A stretch of DNA of 9,725 nucleotides from an uncultured Bacteroidales bacterium (GCA_900549375.1 URNY01000102.1:1-9725); one strand, 5' to 3'. Shown: positions 1 to 7,300, counted from the stretch's first letter. A program made the numbers and translations. Notes: generated by a model from the sequence alone, not told the origin.

Positions 1-977
1 GTGACCGAGCCCCCATCCACACGGACTGTACCCAGACGGCGCTCCCACGCCTGCGCCGCTTCCTCTCTGACCTTCTCAAAATCGAAATCCGGAATCTCCG
101 CCTCAAGGTTTCTTCGCGCTCCCTCAAGCGATGTAAAAGAGCTCCCCGCCTTGAAAAGCACGGGGCGCGAAGCTTTCGTCTCAAAGGAGATGTACGCTCC
201 TATACCCGCCGCGCTGTCAGCATGAAGCACTCCGCGCCGGACCTCGTCGCCGCGGAATGTGCCCGCGTCGGTGATACGCAGATCCGCGGGATATCTCACC
301 ACAAACCATCCCGAGAAGCCTGCCGGCTCCCCCTTTCCCTGATAAATGCGGTGCACGGGATTGCAGCCCCGGATCTCGCGTCTTGCCGTGTCGACCTCTA
401 TCATCCCCTGCGCCTCGTCGGAATTGGGATTCACCACTAAATGGCCCGTCCCGTCCTTGTCGTATATGAAGCGGAATATGCCGGAGCGGGAGAGCCCTGC
501 CATCTCGGCGTGAATCCCCTCATCGGGAAGCCGGACCGAATAATGGTCGGGACGGGCGGTTTCCGAGCCTTTGTCGATTCGTGTGGCCCTGCGGCCCGGA
601 GACGTGCGGAGCTTACCCGCCATAGCATGAAGCGTCATCGAACCGTAATCCTGCGTGCAGCCCCCGTTGATCCAATGGCTGTTGCGGAAGCCCTGAAGCA
701 GATTATCGGCGAAATAATAGGGCGCCACGCATTTCTTCTCCGTGTCGCGGGTCTGCGGTGTCCATAGAGTCATGCCATGAGGCACGCCCGCGGCCGGAAC
801 CGTCTGACCGTGTTCCTCCGAACCTTTGCCGAACTTGCCGGCCGTTCGCGTCACGGCCGCCGCGCTTCCCACGCGGGTATCCACCATATCGAGCAGACGC
901 TCCGCTTTGGCTCCGGGCCCTCCGGAAAAGAGAATCAACGCAGCCGCAATCGCCACCATCTTACGCTTATATGCCAT
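1..977 (-). CDS. GH92 family alpha-mannosidase, N-terminal part (3' end off the left edge)
   Basis: This is the first 325 codons of a secreted GH92 exo-alpha-mannosidase, a calcium-dependent inverting family acting on N-glycans and mannans. The start is the ATG at 977-975, chosen because it opens a Sec signal peptide: residues 1-25 have a KRK n-region, a hydrophobic AIAAALILF core and an AKA cleavage site before E26. Family features follow: the DTRVGS-type opening (residues 33-38), QTVPAAGVPHGMTLWTPQT (58-76), and GFRNSHWINGGCTQDYGSMT (96-115), the segment that shapes the substrate pocket in GH92. The stretch at 205-227 (CNPVHRIY to GFSGWFVV) fits the N-terminal beta-sandwich domain. The catalytic (alpha/alpha) barrel with the GNDD motif would lie beyond the left edge. 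It is divergent from the acyltransferase at 1048. I see no convincing TAnnTTTG box in its own direction. Specificity (alpha-1,2, -1,3 or other linkage) cannot be told. Confidence 0.92.
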   Translation of the reverse strand, partial: MAYKRKMVAIAAALILFSGGPGAKAERLLDMVDTRVGSAAAVTRTAGKFGKGSEEHGQTVPAAGVPHGMTLWTPQTRDTEKKCVAPYYFADNLLQGFRNSHWINGGCTQDYGSMTLHAMAGKLRTSPGRRATRIDKGSETARPDHYSVRLPDEGIHAEMAGLSRSGIFRFIYDKDGTGHLVVNPNSDEAQGMIEVDTARREIRGCNPVHRIYQGKGEPAGFSGWFVVRYPADLRITDAGTFRGDEVRRGVLHADSAAGIGAYISFETKASRPVLFKAGSSFTSLEGARRNLEAEIPDFDFEKVREEAAQAWERRLGTVRVDGGSV

Positions 978-982
978 TCTTC

Positions 983-1013
983 TTGAATATTTCTGAAATA
1001 ATTACGAACTTTG
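983..1013 (+). promoter_or_regulatory. Candidate Bacteroidota-type promoter for the acyltransferase gene
   Basis: A TTG at 983-985 is followed after 20 bases by GAACTTTG at 1006-1013. This resembles the primary-sigma promoter of Bacteroidota (TTTG or TTG, 19-21 bases, TAnnTTTG) with one mismatch in the -7 box. Transcription would begin near 1019, giving a leader of about 28 bases before the ATG at 1048. Overlapping short inverted repeats (TTGG/CCAA at 1011-1022 and GGAGA/TCTCC at 1013-1027) sit across the predicted start and could mark an operator or be chance. The element lies in the 70-bp gap shared with the divergent GH92 gene. Confidence 0.4.
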
Positions 1014-1047
1014 GAGAACCAATCTCCTCTCAAACCATATCTATCTT

Positions 1048-2169
1048 ATGACATCCGATCTCACAGCCATTCCCCAGTCGGCCGCACCGGTGGCCTCAAA
1101 GAAACGTCTTCTTTCGCTCGACGTGATGCGCGGACTCACCGTAGCATTCATGGTGATCGTCAACAACGGAGCAGGGCCCGAGAGCTACCTGCATCTCAGT
1201 CATTCCGAATGGAACGGCATCACGCTCTGCGACCTCGTGTTCCCCTTCTTCCTATTCATCATGGGAATCACCACCTATCTCTCGCTCTCGAAACGGAATT
1301 TCGCCCCTTCGGGAGCCACGATCCGCAAGATCGTGAAGCGCACGCTGATAATCCTGCTCATCGGCTGGGCCATCCATTGGTTTTCCAACGTCTGCCACGG
1401 CAAAGGATTGCTCGACTTCGGACATCTGCGTCTCACCGGCGTCCTCACCCGCATAGCGCTCTGCTATGGCGTGGTGTCGCTTCTGTCGCTGGCTCTCAGC
1501 CGCAAGGCCATGGCCTGGACCGCCGCCGCGCTGCTCATCATCTACGGAGCGATTCTCCTGCTTTTTAACGGCTATGAGAACGGGCCGGCAAACGTCAACG
1601 CCATTGTCGACCATGCTCTCCTCCCCGATGGACTTCTCTACACCAAACGTCCCGTCGACCCCGAAGGAATCTTAGGAACCGTCCCGGCGATCGCCCATAC
1701 CATCATAGGCTTCTGCTGCGGAGCCATCCTTGCCTCGCGCGAGCCGCTCGACCGCCGGTTGCTGCGCCTCTTCGTCTGCGGCGCACTGCTCATCGCCGGA
1801 GGCTTCCTCCTGAGCGGCATCCTGCCGGCCAACAAGCGCATCTGGTCCCCCAGCTATGTGCTCATCACCTGCGGACTGGCAGCCGCGTTGCTCGCCACAA
1901 TCTCATGGTTTGTCGATGAACGGGGGATGCGCCGCGGACTCGGTTTCTTCGAATCGTTCGGCGTCAATCCCCTGTTCCTCTATGTAGTGGCCGATATACT
2001 CGGCATCATCTTCGGTTCGTTCGGCGTGAGCAAAGCCATCTACGCCTCGCTCTTCGCGGCAATAGGCAATCCGCAGCTCGCCTCGGCCATCTATGCCGTC
2101 GGGCTCATGCTGCTCACCGGCCTCATCGGCCTGCCGCTCTACCTCAAAAAAATCTATATAAAAATCTGA
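1048..2169 (+). CDS. HGSNAT/NagX-like transmembrane acyltransferase (COG4299, DUF5009-like)
   Basis: A 373-residue polytopic inner-membrane protein. The N-terminus carries the family signature: LLSLDVMRGLTVAFMVIVNN (21-40), then HSEWNGITLCDLVFPFFLFI (52-71). His52 aligns by eye with the active-site histidine of human heparan-alpha-glucosaminide N-acetyltransferase (HGSNAT), which moves an acetyl group from cytosolic acetyl-CoA to an amino sugar across a membrane. Further hydrophobic segments lie near 96-112, 129-150, 154-172, 210-228, 236-258, 268-286, 300-320 and 340-362. The C-terminus ends in a basic LYLKKIYIKI tail, which suggests the protein is complete. The start ATG at 1048 fits 28 bases after the candidate promoter. 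Bacterial relatives include NagX, found near N-acetylglucosamine genes. Here it stands alone on the plus strand among glycosidases, so a role in acetylating or handling a glycan sugar is plausible. The acceptor is unknown and the gene symbol is withheld. Confidence 0.9.
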   Translation: MTSDLTAIPQSAAPVASKKRLLSLDVMRGLTVAFMVIVNNGAGPESYLHLSHSEWNGITLCDLVFPFFLFIMGITTYLSLSKRNFAPSGATIRKIVKRTLIILLIGWAIHWFSNVCHGKGLLDFGHLRLTGVLTRIALCYGVVSLLSLALSRKAMAWTAAALLIIYGAILLLFNGYENGPANVNAIVDHALLPDGLLYTKRPVDPEGILGTVPAIAHTIIGFCCGAILASREPLDRRLLRLFVCGALLIAGGFLLSGILPANKRIWSPSYVLITCGLAAALLATISWFVDERGMRRGLGFFESFGVNPLFLYVVADILGIIFGSFGVSKAIYASLFAAIGNPQLASAIYAVGLMLLTGLIGLPLYLKKIYIKI

Positions 2170-4881
2170 TTATTTCTTGAGCTGTTTTCTGACTTCCACG
2201 CTGCCGTCGGAATAGAGCACGCGCACTATCGTGACGCCCGCCTCCGCGGGGCTCTCGATGCGGACGCCCTGCGGCGTCCAGTACTCGCGGCCGATCTCAC
2301 TGCGCGTAGCGCCCTCTATATCCTCTACAGCCGAACTTGCGGCCAAAGCCGCTATCTCGGTTTCCGACAAAGCGCGGTTATAGACTTTCAATCCGCCTAT
2401 GCGTCCGCGTAATAGCAAACTCTCCGTGAGCTGCCCGCGACAGAGATAAGTAAGCAGCCGATGCTCGGGAAGGGCTCCGGCAAAGTTTTCCTCACCGGCT
2501 TTCACGCCGTTCATATAGAGTGCGGCCTTATCCCCCTCGAGAGTGAAAGCCACATGCGCCTCTTTACCTATCTCGGCTGCGGGACCGGTTATCTCTTTCT
2601 CAACACTGCCATTGACGGCACGGAGCACCGACCGGCCGTTTTTACGGACGCTCAGCTCAAGAGCGCTACCCTCTCCGGCTCCTGTAGTGAAAAGTGTCTT
2701 GTCATCGGAACGCGAGCCGAGCTCCACATTCATCATCACGGTGAGATTACGCCGCTGCATCAGCGTATAGGGAAGACGGGCAAACTGGGAGCCACTCGGA
2801 TTCCATTTGTTCTTTCTGAAATCCGTTATATCGCTCTCCACAATCGAGAAATTGTTGGCCGTAACGTCCTTAAGATCGGAGGTCATCGGGAAATCGGCAA
2901 TCAGTCCCAAGCCGCGGGGAGCGGCCTCAACCGCGGAGGAAGCCGCCGAGCGGTTGCCGGCGAGATCTTCCGCGCGCACCTTATAGCTGTAGGTCTTCTC
3001 CTCCGTGGAATTGTCGATGAATGTAGTAGCCTTCAGTCCGCACGCTATCGTCGAATAGCTGTCGCTCCCCTTCTCGGCTCTCATTACTGTATATGTTACG
3101 CCATCGGCGCTCGACGATGCATTCCATTCCAGAACTACCGATGCATTGTTGGCCGAAGCTTTCAGAGAGGCGGGTGCTTCCGGAGCATCGAATTCGAGTT
3201 CCGCAACCGCGGGGAGCAGACGCCATTTCTGGCTGTCGAGGTCGTTGCGCTCGTTCTGAACAACGTTGGCGGTTGCCGCCGATGCGGGGCATTCGAGATA
3301 GAGTCCGCTATGTTTGTTGCGGATATGGAACCATCCTTCGCCGTCATATTCCAGCGCCCATTGCTGAACGGAGTTGTTGCCCGCTCCGTAGGCTATCACC
3401 TTGCCGCCGACCTCCAAATTCCAGTTGAGATTATCCATGGCCTGGCCATCCTTGGAATTGCGAATAAAGAAATAGCTGAAATCGCCGCCGATATTGTAAG
3501 GCACCGGCGTGACGTTCCAGAGCTGATGCGCCCCTTTTGTATATGTCTGCTGTTCGATCTCGCTCAGGTTGGCAGTAGAGCCGCCGGCGCCGCCGAGAAC
3601 TTTCCGGCTCCCTTTGTTCACTATCGCATATTCGCCGTCGATCACGGGGCGGATATCCTCGCCGTTCTCGATGCTCACCACCGTCTCTGCATTCCGCTGG
3701 AGTTCCGTCTGATAAGTGCCGTTCGGATCTCCGGGGAGTGCTACGGAATATTCGCGCGCCGGGCCATAGCCGTTCACGAATATATCGCCCTTCAGCGATA
3801 CGATGTTGAACACCGAGGGACGCGCCTGACGCTCGGAGCATCCGAAGAAGCCCTGCAGCTTGCCGTCGGGAGAGCGGTAGACGGAGCCTGCCGCCCATGC
3901 GGAGCGGTTCTCGGCATATCCCAGACGCTTGCCGAAGCTCGCTTTCATGAATTCGCCGCGGGCCTGCTCTGCCGTTCCCCACCAGATGCCGGTCTGCATA
4001 CCGTATTCCACGCCCACCATAGCCTCCATCACGTTGTGGAGCTCGTCGGCGGTGGCATACTTGCCATCCTCGCGCACACGGCTGAAGAAAGATGCGTAAT
4101 TGTCGAAAGAACCCGCAAGCTGATGCGTGTTCCCCTCATCGAGATATTCTTTCAGGTAGTCGTACCAAGAGAGAGCCTCGTCGTTGTTGAGTGTATTGCC
4201 GCCGCTTACGCGTATGTCGAGGAAGCGGGGATAGGTCTCATGATCATTGAGACATTTGGCAATCTCGAGGAAAAGCTCTTTCGGAGTGCCGTTCACTTCG
4301 AGGTCCGGCTCATTGAGGGGAGCGGCGCTGACCACTCTGTAGCCTTTGGCCTCCACGGCCGCCGCGGTGGCGTCGATAAGGTCGGCCCAGCGCGGACCCT
4401 GCTCCTTTACGTCGCCGATATACTCTTTCGGCGAGTGCCAGGGATCCTCCGGATTCTCATATTTGTAGCCGCCATAGACCTCCTTGAGCATGTTCACTCC
4501 GTCGAGATTGAGGGCAATGTCCACTTTCTTACCGATAAGCGCCACGTTCTTCATCCTCTCGTCGAGAATCTTCGCAAGCGCTTCGGGGAGCACGCCCCGC
4601 TGAGTCACCTGAGCCTGCGGGGTGAACGACACGCGGGCCACACCCACGGCATCTTTGCCGGCGAAGCGGACGCCCCGCAGCATGTTGCCGTAATCGTTCC
4701 ATGCCGTGTCGAAGCCCCATAATATCGGCAGACTCTTACCCTCGTCGAAAGGATTGAAGAAAACGCGATAGTCGGAGTTCTGAGGCAGGATATAGTTTCC
4801 CCACGATGAGGGCGTTTCCTCCGCTGCGGCAAACGGGACCGCGAGCGAGGAAAGGAGAATCGGAAGAAGAAATTTTTTCAT
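2170..4881 (-). CDS. Secreted modular glycosidase: TIM-barrel-like domain, RICIN, FN3, LamG, sorting-like tail
   Basis: A 903-residue secreted protein starting at the ATG at 4881-4879; residues 1-20 form a Sec signal peptide ending AAA before EE. Residues about 30-410 look like a (beta/alpha)8 glycosidase: LWGFDTAW (54-61), VARVSF (81-86), APLNEPD (187-193) with N190-E191 typical of a clan GH-A acid/base, SGGNTLN (226-232), ELHNVMEAMVG (280-290) and GIWWG (298-302). E280 or E286 is a candidate nucleophile; I cannot decide. Residues about 415-557 are a ricin-type beta-trefoil, with QLWNV, QQWAL and QKWRL as the three repeat cores. Residues 565-655 are an FN3 domain and about 658-847 a concanavalin/LamG-like domain ending GRIGGLKVYNRALSETEI. 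Residues 863-903 (REYWTPQGVRI onward) resemble a Bacteroidota C-terminal sorting tail. I recognise the overall architecture from Bacteroidota but cannot assign a GH family or substrate. Its stop abuts the stop of the plus-strand acyltransferase gene. Confidence 0.9.
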   Translation of the reverse strand: MKKFLLPILLSSLAVPFAAAEETPSSWGNYILPQNSDYRVFFNPFDEGKSLPILWGFDTAWNDYGNMLRGVRFAGKDAVGVARVSFTPQAQVTQRGVLPEALAKILDERMKNVALIGKKVDIALNLDGVNMLKEVYGGYKYENPEDPWHSPKEYIGDVKEQGPRWADLIDATAAAVEAKGYRVVSAAPLNEPDLEVNGTPKELFLEIAKCLNDHETYPRFLDIRVSGGNTLNNDEALSWYDYLKEYLDEGNTHQLAGSFDNYASFFSRVREDGKYATADELHNVMEAMVGVEYGMQTGIWWGTAEQARGEFMKASFGKRLGYAENRSAWAAGSVYRSPDGKLQGFFGCSERQARPSVFNIVSLKGDIFVNGYGPAREYSVALPGDPNGTYQTELQRNAETVVSIENGEDIRPVIDGEYAIVNKGSRKVLGGAGGSTANLSEIEQQTYTKGAHQLWNVTPVPYNIGGDFSYFFIRNSKDGQAMDNLNWNLEVGGKVIAYGAGNNSVQQWALEYDGEGWFHIRNKHSGLYLECPASAATANVVQNERNDLDSQKWRLLPAVAELEFDAPEAPASLKASANNASVVLEWNASSSADGVTYTVMRAEKGSDSYSTIACGLKATTFIDNSTEEKTYSYKVRAEDLAGNRSAASSAVEAAPRGLGLIADFPMTSDLKDVTANNFSIVESDITDFRKNKWNPSGSQFARLPYTLMQRRNLTVMMNVELGSRSDDKTLFTTGAGEGSALELSVRKNGRSVLRAVNGSVEKEITGPAAEIGKEAHVAFTLEGDKAALYMNGVKAGEENFAGALPEHRLLTYLCRGQLTESLLLRGRIGGLKVYNRALSETEIAALAASSAVEDIEGATRSEIGREYWTPQGVRIESPAEAGVTIVRVLYSDGSVEVRKQLKK

Positions 4882-4930
4882 GAGTTTTGATGGTGATGTA
4901 GTGTAGTTCGGTTAACGATAAAGAGTATGT

Positions 4931-4947
4931 AAGTTTCTATGAAACTT
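4931..4947 (-). repeat. Short inverted repeat over the kinase stop codon
   Basis: A perfect 7-base inverted repeat, AAGTTTC and GAAACTT with a 3-base loop, spans the TAG stop (4939-4937) of the PfkB kinase gene. On the minus transcript it could form a weak hairpin in the 55-bp gap before the modular glycosidase gene. No T-run follows directly, so it does not look like a standard intrinsic terminator. It may only modulate read-through, protect the 3' end, or be chance. Confidence 0.3.
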
Positions 4948-5857
4948 TCTCTAACAGCCGGAGTACGTCGGCTTCGGTGGCCGAGAAAGGGCCTTTCCTT
5001 TCGAGTTTGAGGGTGCACATGGCAGCGGCGAAGAGTCCCGCCTCGCGATAAGACGCGCCACGGCTCCGCTTGTAGAGGTAGGCCGCCATATAGGTGTCGC
5101 CGCAGCCTGTGGCGTCCACAAGCTCCCGGGCCTCGATGGCGGGAATGTCGTAGAACACGCCGCCGGTGTAGATCACGGAGCCTTTGTCGCCAAGCGTCAG
5201 CAACACCTCTCGGCATCCCCATTCTGCAAGTATGCGGGCGGCCTCGCGCGGGTCGGAAGAGCCCGTGAGCACCTCCATCTCCTTCTCGTTGGCCTTCAAA
5301 ATCGAGATGTAGGGCATCGCCTCGCGCTTCTGCTCATAGTCCACGGCCACCACATTCTCGCCCTCCACCTTGCGCAGATACCCCTGGGCATCGACCGAGA
5401 CGGTGCCTTTGGCGGCAAGCGCCTTGATAACGTCGAGACTGAAATCGTCGGCAAGGAGAGTGCCGAGATGATAGACCTCGGCATCAATATCGGCGAGACT
5501 CTCCGGCGTAAAGGGATCGGCTTTGGCCAACACCCGCTGTGTGCGGTCGTTCATATTCTCTCCGTAGCGATTCTCGAAATATACCGACCGGCGGCTCGGA
5601 ACCACCGTCACGTCGAGCCCGTCGGCGCGAAGCTCATCCACCACTCCCATCTCCGTCTCGCCGAGGGAGGTGACGAGGCGGAAGCCTTCATGTTCGAAAT
5701 TCTTGAGCGCTTTGGCGAAATAATAGGCCGTGCCGCCGGGCATATGTGCCTCGAAACGGGGAGTGATCACTTTGTCGAGCGTGATGTGTCCCACGCAGCA
5801 TATCCTTGTTTTTGCAGTATCTTTGTTTGCTTCTTTATTTGCAGTCATTTCATTCAT
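4937..5857 (-). CDS. PfkB/ribokinase-family carbohydrate (or cyclitol) kinase
   Basis: A 306-residue cytoplasmic kinase without signal peptide. PfkB features in order: substrate-side start CVGHITLDKV (21-30), the PGGTAYYFAKAL glycine-glycine motif (40-51), a conserved NxxE at N190-E193 (KANEKEMEVLTG) for the Mg-phosphate network, TLGDKG (221-226), and DATGCGDTYMAAYL (248-261), where D254 is the expected catalytic base and the GCG forms the anion hole. Its length is normal for the family. The middle region (FENRYGENMNDRTQRVL, 94-110) and the GHITLDKVI start recall the inositol-kinase-like branch rather than ribokinase or fructokinase, but that is an eye alignment and the substrate is open. The annotated start is the ATG at 5857; a second in-frame ATG at 5848 fits better if the -7 box at 5875-5868 is used. 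Position between secreted hydrolases suggests it phosphorylates an imported breakdown product. Confidence 0.94.
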   Translation of the reverse strand: MNEMTANKEANKDTAKTRICCVGHITLDKVITPRFEAHMPGGTAYYFAKALKNFEHEGFRLVTSLGETEMGVVDELRADGLDVTVVPSRRSVYFENRYGENMNDRTQRVLAKADPFTPESLADIDAEVYHLGTLLADDFSLDVIKALAAKGTVSVDAQGYLRKVEGENVVAVDYEQKREAMPYISILKANEKEMEVLTGSSDPREAARILAEWGCREVLLTLGDKGSVIYTGGVFYDIPAIEARELVDATGCGDTYMAAYLYKRSRGASYREAGLFAAAMCTLKLERKGPFSATEADVLRLLEKVS

Positions 5858-5867
5858 ATTTATCCTG

Positions 5868-5875
5868 CAAAGTTA
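5868..5875 (-). promoter_or_regulatory. TAnnTTTG -7 box upstream of the PfkB kinase
   Basis: On the minus strand, positions 5875 to 5868 read TAACTTTG, a perfect match to the Bacteroidota -7 consensus TAnnTTTG, followed by CA as is common. No good TTTG -33 element is seen 19-21 bases upstream, which would fall just inside the end of the GH28 gene. Transcription would start around 5862, leaving only about 4 bases before the ATG at 5857 or about 13 before the ATG at 5848. If the box is real, the kinase message is nearly leaderless or uses the second ATG. Confidence 0.4.
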
Positions 5876-5900
5876 ACAAATTTTCGCGACATGCCCGCTC

Positions 5901-7283
5901 TCACTCCGCTCCGCGCACCTCCGGGCAGTCCACTAAGCGATATTCGCCGGCATACCCGGGGAATCCGGCAGCCTCCACTTCAAAATCGCGGAGAGTGATG
6001 CGCGAGGCGTTCTCGGCGAAGATACCATAGACGGGCGATTTCAGGAAGCCCTCGCCCTCGCAGGGGCGTCGGTCGTAGACTCCGCCGGGATATGAGGAGG
6101 TTTTCTTCAGATCGATCGCCACATTGTCGAAGAGTATGCGAGATACCTTTCCGGGAGTGTCGCAGCCGATGAACACGCCGTTTTCCGATGTTGCGGATAT
6201 GTTGATAAACCGGATGTCGCTCACCGGCCCGGCCTCACCCTTCACCGCCCCTTTGGGGAACCGCCAGCCGGCATCCTTGTGGTTGCCGCGGGCGCGGGGA
6301 TAGGAGGTGACATATATCGGTTCCGATTTTCCCCACCAGACATCTGAGAAGAGCCGGCAGTCGAGAGTGATGTTGGAGAAGGTGACATTCTCAACGGAGC
6401 CTTCATCGCGGTTCTGAATACCGATTCCGCGGTTGGAGGCCGTGATGATGCAGTTGTCGAAGAGCACACGCGCTATCCGGTCCATATTCTCCGAGCCGAT
6501 CTTCACCGCGCAGGAGCGGGAAGTCATGATGCAGTTCGTCACCACAATATCCTCGCATGGGCCGTATTCCTCATATTCGCGGCGGTTCTTGAGGCAGATG
6601 CAGTCGTCGCCGCTCTCGATGAAACAGTCGGAGATTCGCACCTTCCGCGAATGGTCGATATCGATGCCGTCGCCGTTACGCACCTTCAGGTTGTTGAGCA
6701 GTGAGATACCGGATATGGCCACATCGTAGCATCCCACAAGATGCACTGTCCAATAGGCGGAATTGGCGATAGTGACATCGGAGATATTCACCTTGCGGGC
6801 ATTCACGAGCGTGAGCACATGCGGCCGCGGGTCGAAGTCGGTTACCGGTTTCAGTTCGAAGGAATCGTCAAGCTCGGCACCCATGAACGCCACGGCGTTG
6901 CCGTCGATGCGTCCCGTGCCGGATATGGAGAAGTTTTCGATATCCTTGCCGTGGAGCCACATCATCCCCTCCCCTTCGTTCTTGCCGAAAGCGCTCAGAT
7001 GATAAATGCTCTCGTCGGGATTGGCAATGAGCATGGAGTTGGGTTCGAGATGCAGGTCGACAAAGGAGCGCATGGCGAGCGGTCCGGCCATGAAAGTCTT
7101 GCCGGCAGGAAACACCACGCTGCCGCCTCCGGCTTCGGAGCAGGCATCGATGGCACGCTGTATCGCCGCGGCGTCATCGGTCAGGGCGTCGCCTTTCGCC
7201 CCGAAGTCCGTCACGTTGAAATCACGTGCCGAGGCGGTCAAGACAGTCAAAGCGACAAACGAAATCATTAAGAATTTTTTCAT
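5901..7283 (-). CDS. Secreted GH28-family (polygalacturonase-like) glycosidase
   Basis: A 460-residue secreted right-handed beta-helix enzyme. The reading frame is open up to 7418, but the ATG at 7283-7281 is chosen because it starts a clear signal peptide (MKKFLMISFVALTVLTASA, cleavage after A19) and follows a good -7 box. The mature part opens with FNVTDFGAKGDALTDDAAAI (22-41), the usual start of GH28 and related pectinase-fold proteins. Catalytic-site motifs: NGDGID (203-208), matching the NTD motif, and SGDDCICLK (224-232), matching the paired Asp D226/D227. The third motif, normally GHG, reads SCAVKIGSE (257-265), and the RIK region reads GIQNRDEG (288-295 area), so the usual His and RIK are absent. 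This suggests an exo-acting or non-polygalacturonan member. GH28 enzymes hydrolyse galacturonic acid linkages in pectin or rhamnogalacturonan; the substrate here is unproven. It sits between the GH92 gene and the kinase gene, 43 bp from the latter. Confidence 0.92.
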   Translation of the reverse strand: MKKFLMISFVALTVLTASARDFNVTDFGAKGDALTDDAAAIQRAIDACSEAGGGSVVFPAGKTFMAGPLAMRSFVDLHLEPNSMLIANPDESIYHLSAFGKNEGEGMMWLHGKDIENFSISGTGRIDGNAVAFMGAELDDSFELKPVTDFDPRPHVLTLVNARKVNISDVTIANSAYWTVHLVGCYDVAISGISLLNNLKVRNGDGIDIDHSRKVRISDCFIESGDDCICLKNRREYEEYGPCEDIVVTNCIMTSRSCAVKIGSENMDRIARVLFDNCIITASNRGIGIQNRDEGSVENVTFSNITLDCRLFSDVWWGKSEPIYVTSYPRARGNHKDAGWRFPKGAVKGEAGPVSDIRFINISATSENGVFIGCDTPGKVSRILFDNVAIDLKKTSSYPGGVYDRRPCEGEGFLKSPVYGIFAENASRITLRDFEVEAAGFPGYAGEYRLVDCPEVRGAE

Positions 7284-7292
7284 ATTAAATAT

Positions 7293-7300
7293 CAAATTTA
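7293..7300 (-). promoter_or_regulatory. TAnnTTTG -7 box upstream of the GH28 gene
   Basis: On the minus strand, positions 7300 to 7293 read TAAATTTG, a perfect match to the Bacteroidota -7 consensus. A weak -33 match (TCTG) lies 21 bases upstream. Transcription would start about 7287, only a few bases before the ATG at 7283, so the leader would be very short. The box lies between the palindromic repeat doublet and the GH28 start, consistent with a separate transcript starting after the repeat. Confidence 0.45.

Noticed and set aside
1011..1568. A 185-codon plus-strand frame overlapping the acyltransferase start
   Set aside because: Its Arg, His and Ser-rich translation has no family features, while the overlapping frame from 1048 has the conserved HGSNAT-like motifs.
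2262..2279. A perfect 7-bp inverted repeat with a 4-base loop (GGACGCC/GGCGTCC) near the end of the modular enzyme gene
   Set aside because: It is explained by codons for Trp-Thr-Pro-Gln-Gly-Val-Arg in the C-terminal tail. It has no T-run and lies about 90 bases before the stop. Its likeness to the GGACGC arms of the repeat at 7383 is short and probably chance.
2461..4722. A 753-codon open frame on the plus strand opposite the modular glycosidase gene
   Set aside because: It is fully antisense to a gene with a signal peptide and several recognisable domains. Its translation shows no domain I know. Long antisense frames are common opposite GC-rich genes with biased third positions.
5716..5729. 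A 14-base match (GGCGAAATAATAGG) shared between the kinase gene and the left GH92 gene near 708-721
   Set aside because: Both copies encode a Tyr-Tyr-Phe-Ala stretch in their own proteins, so the match reflects shared residues and codon choice rather than a repeat element.
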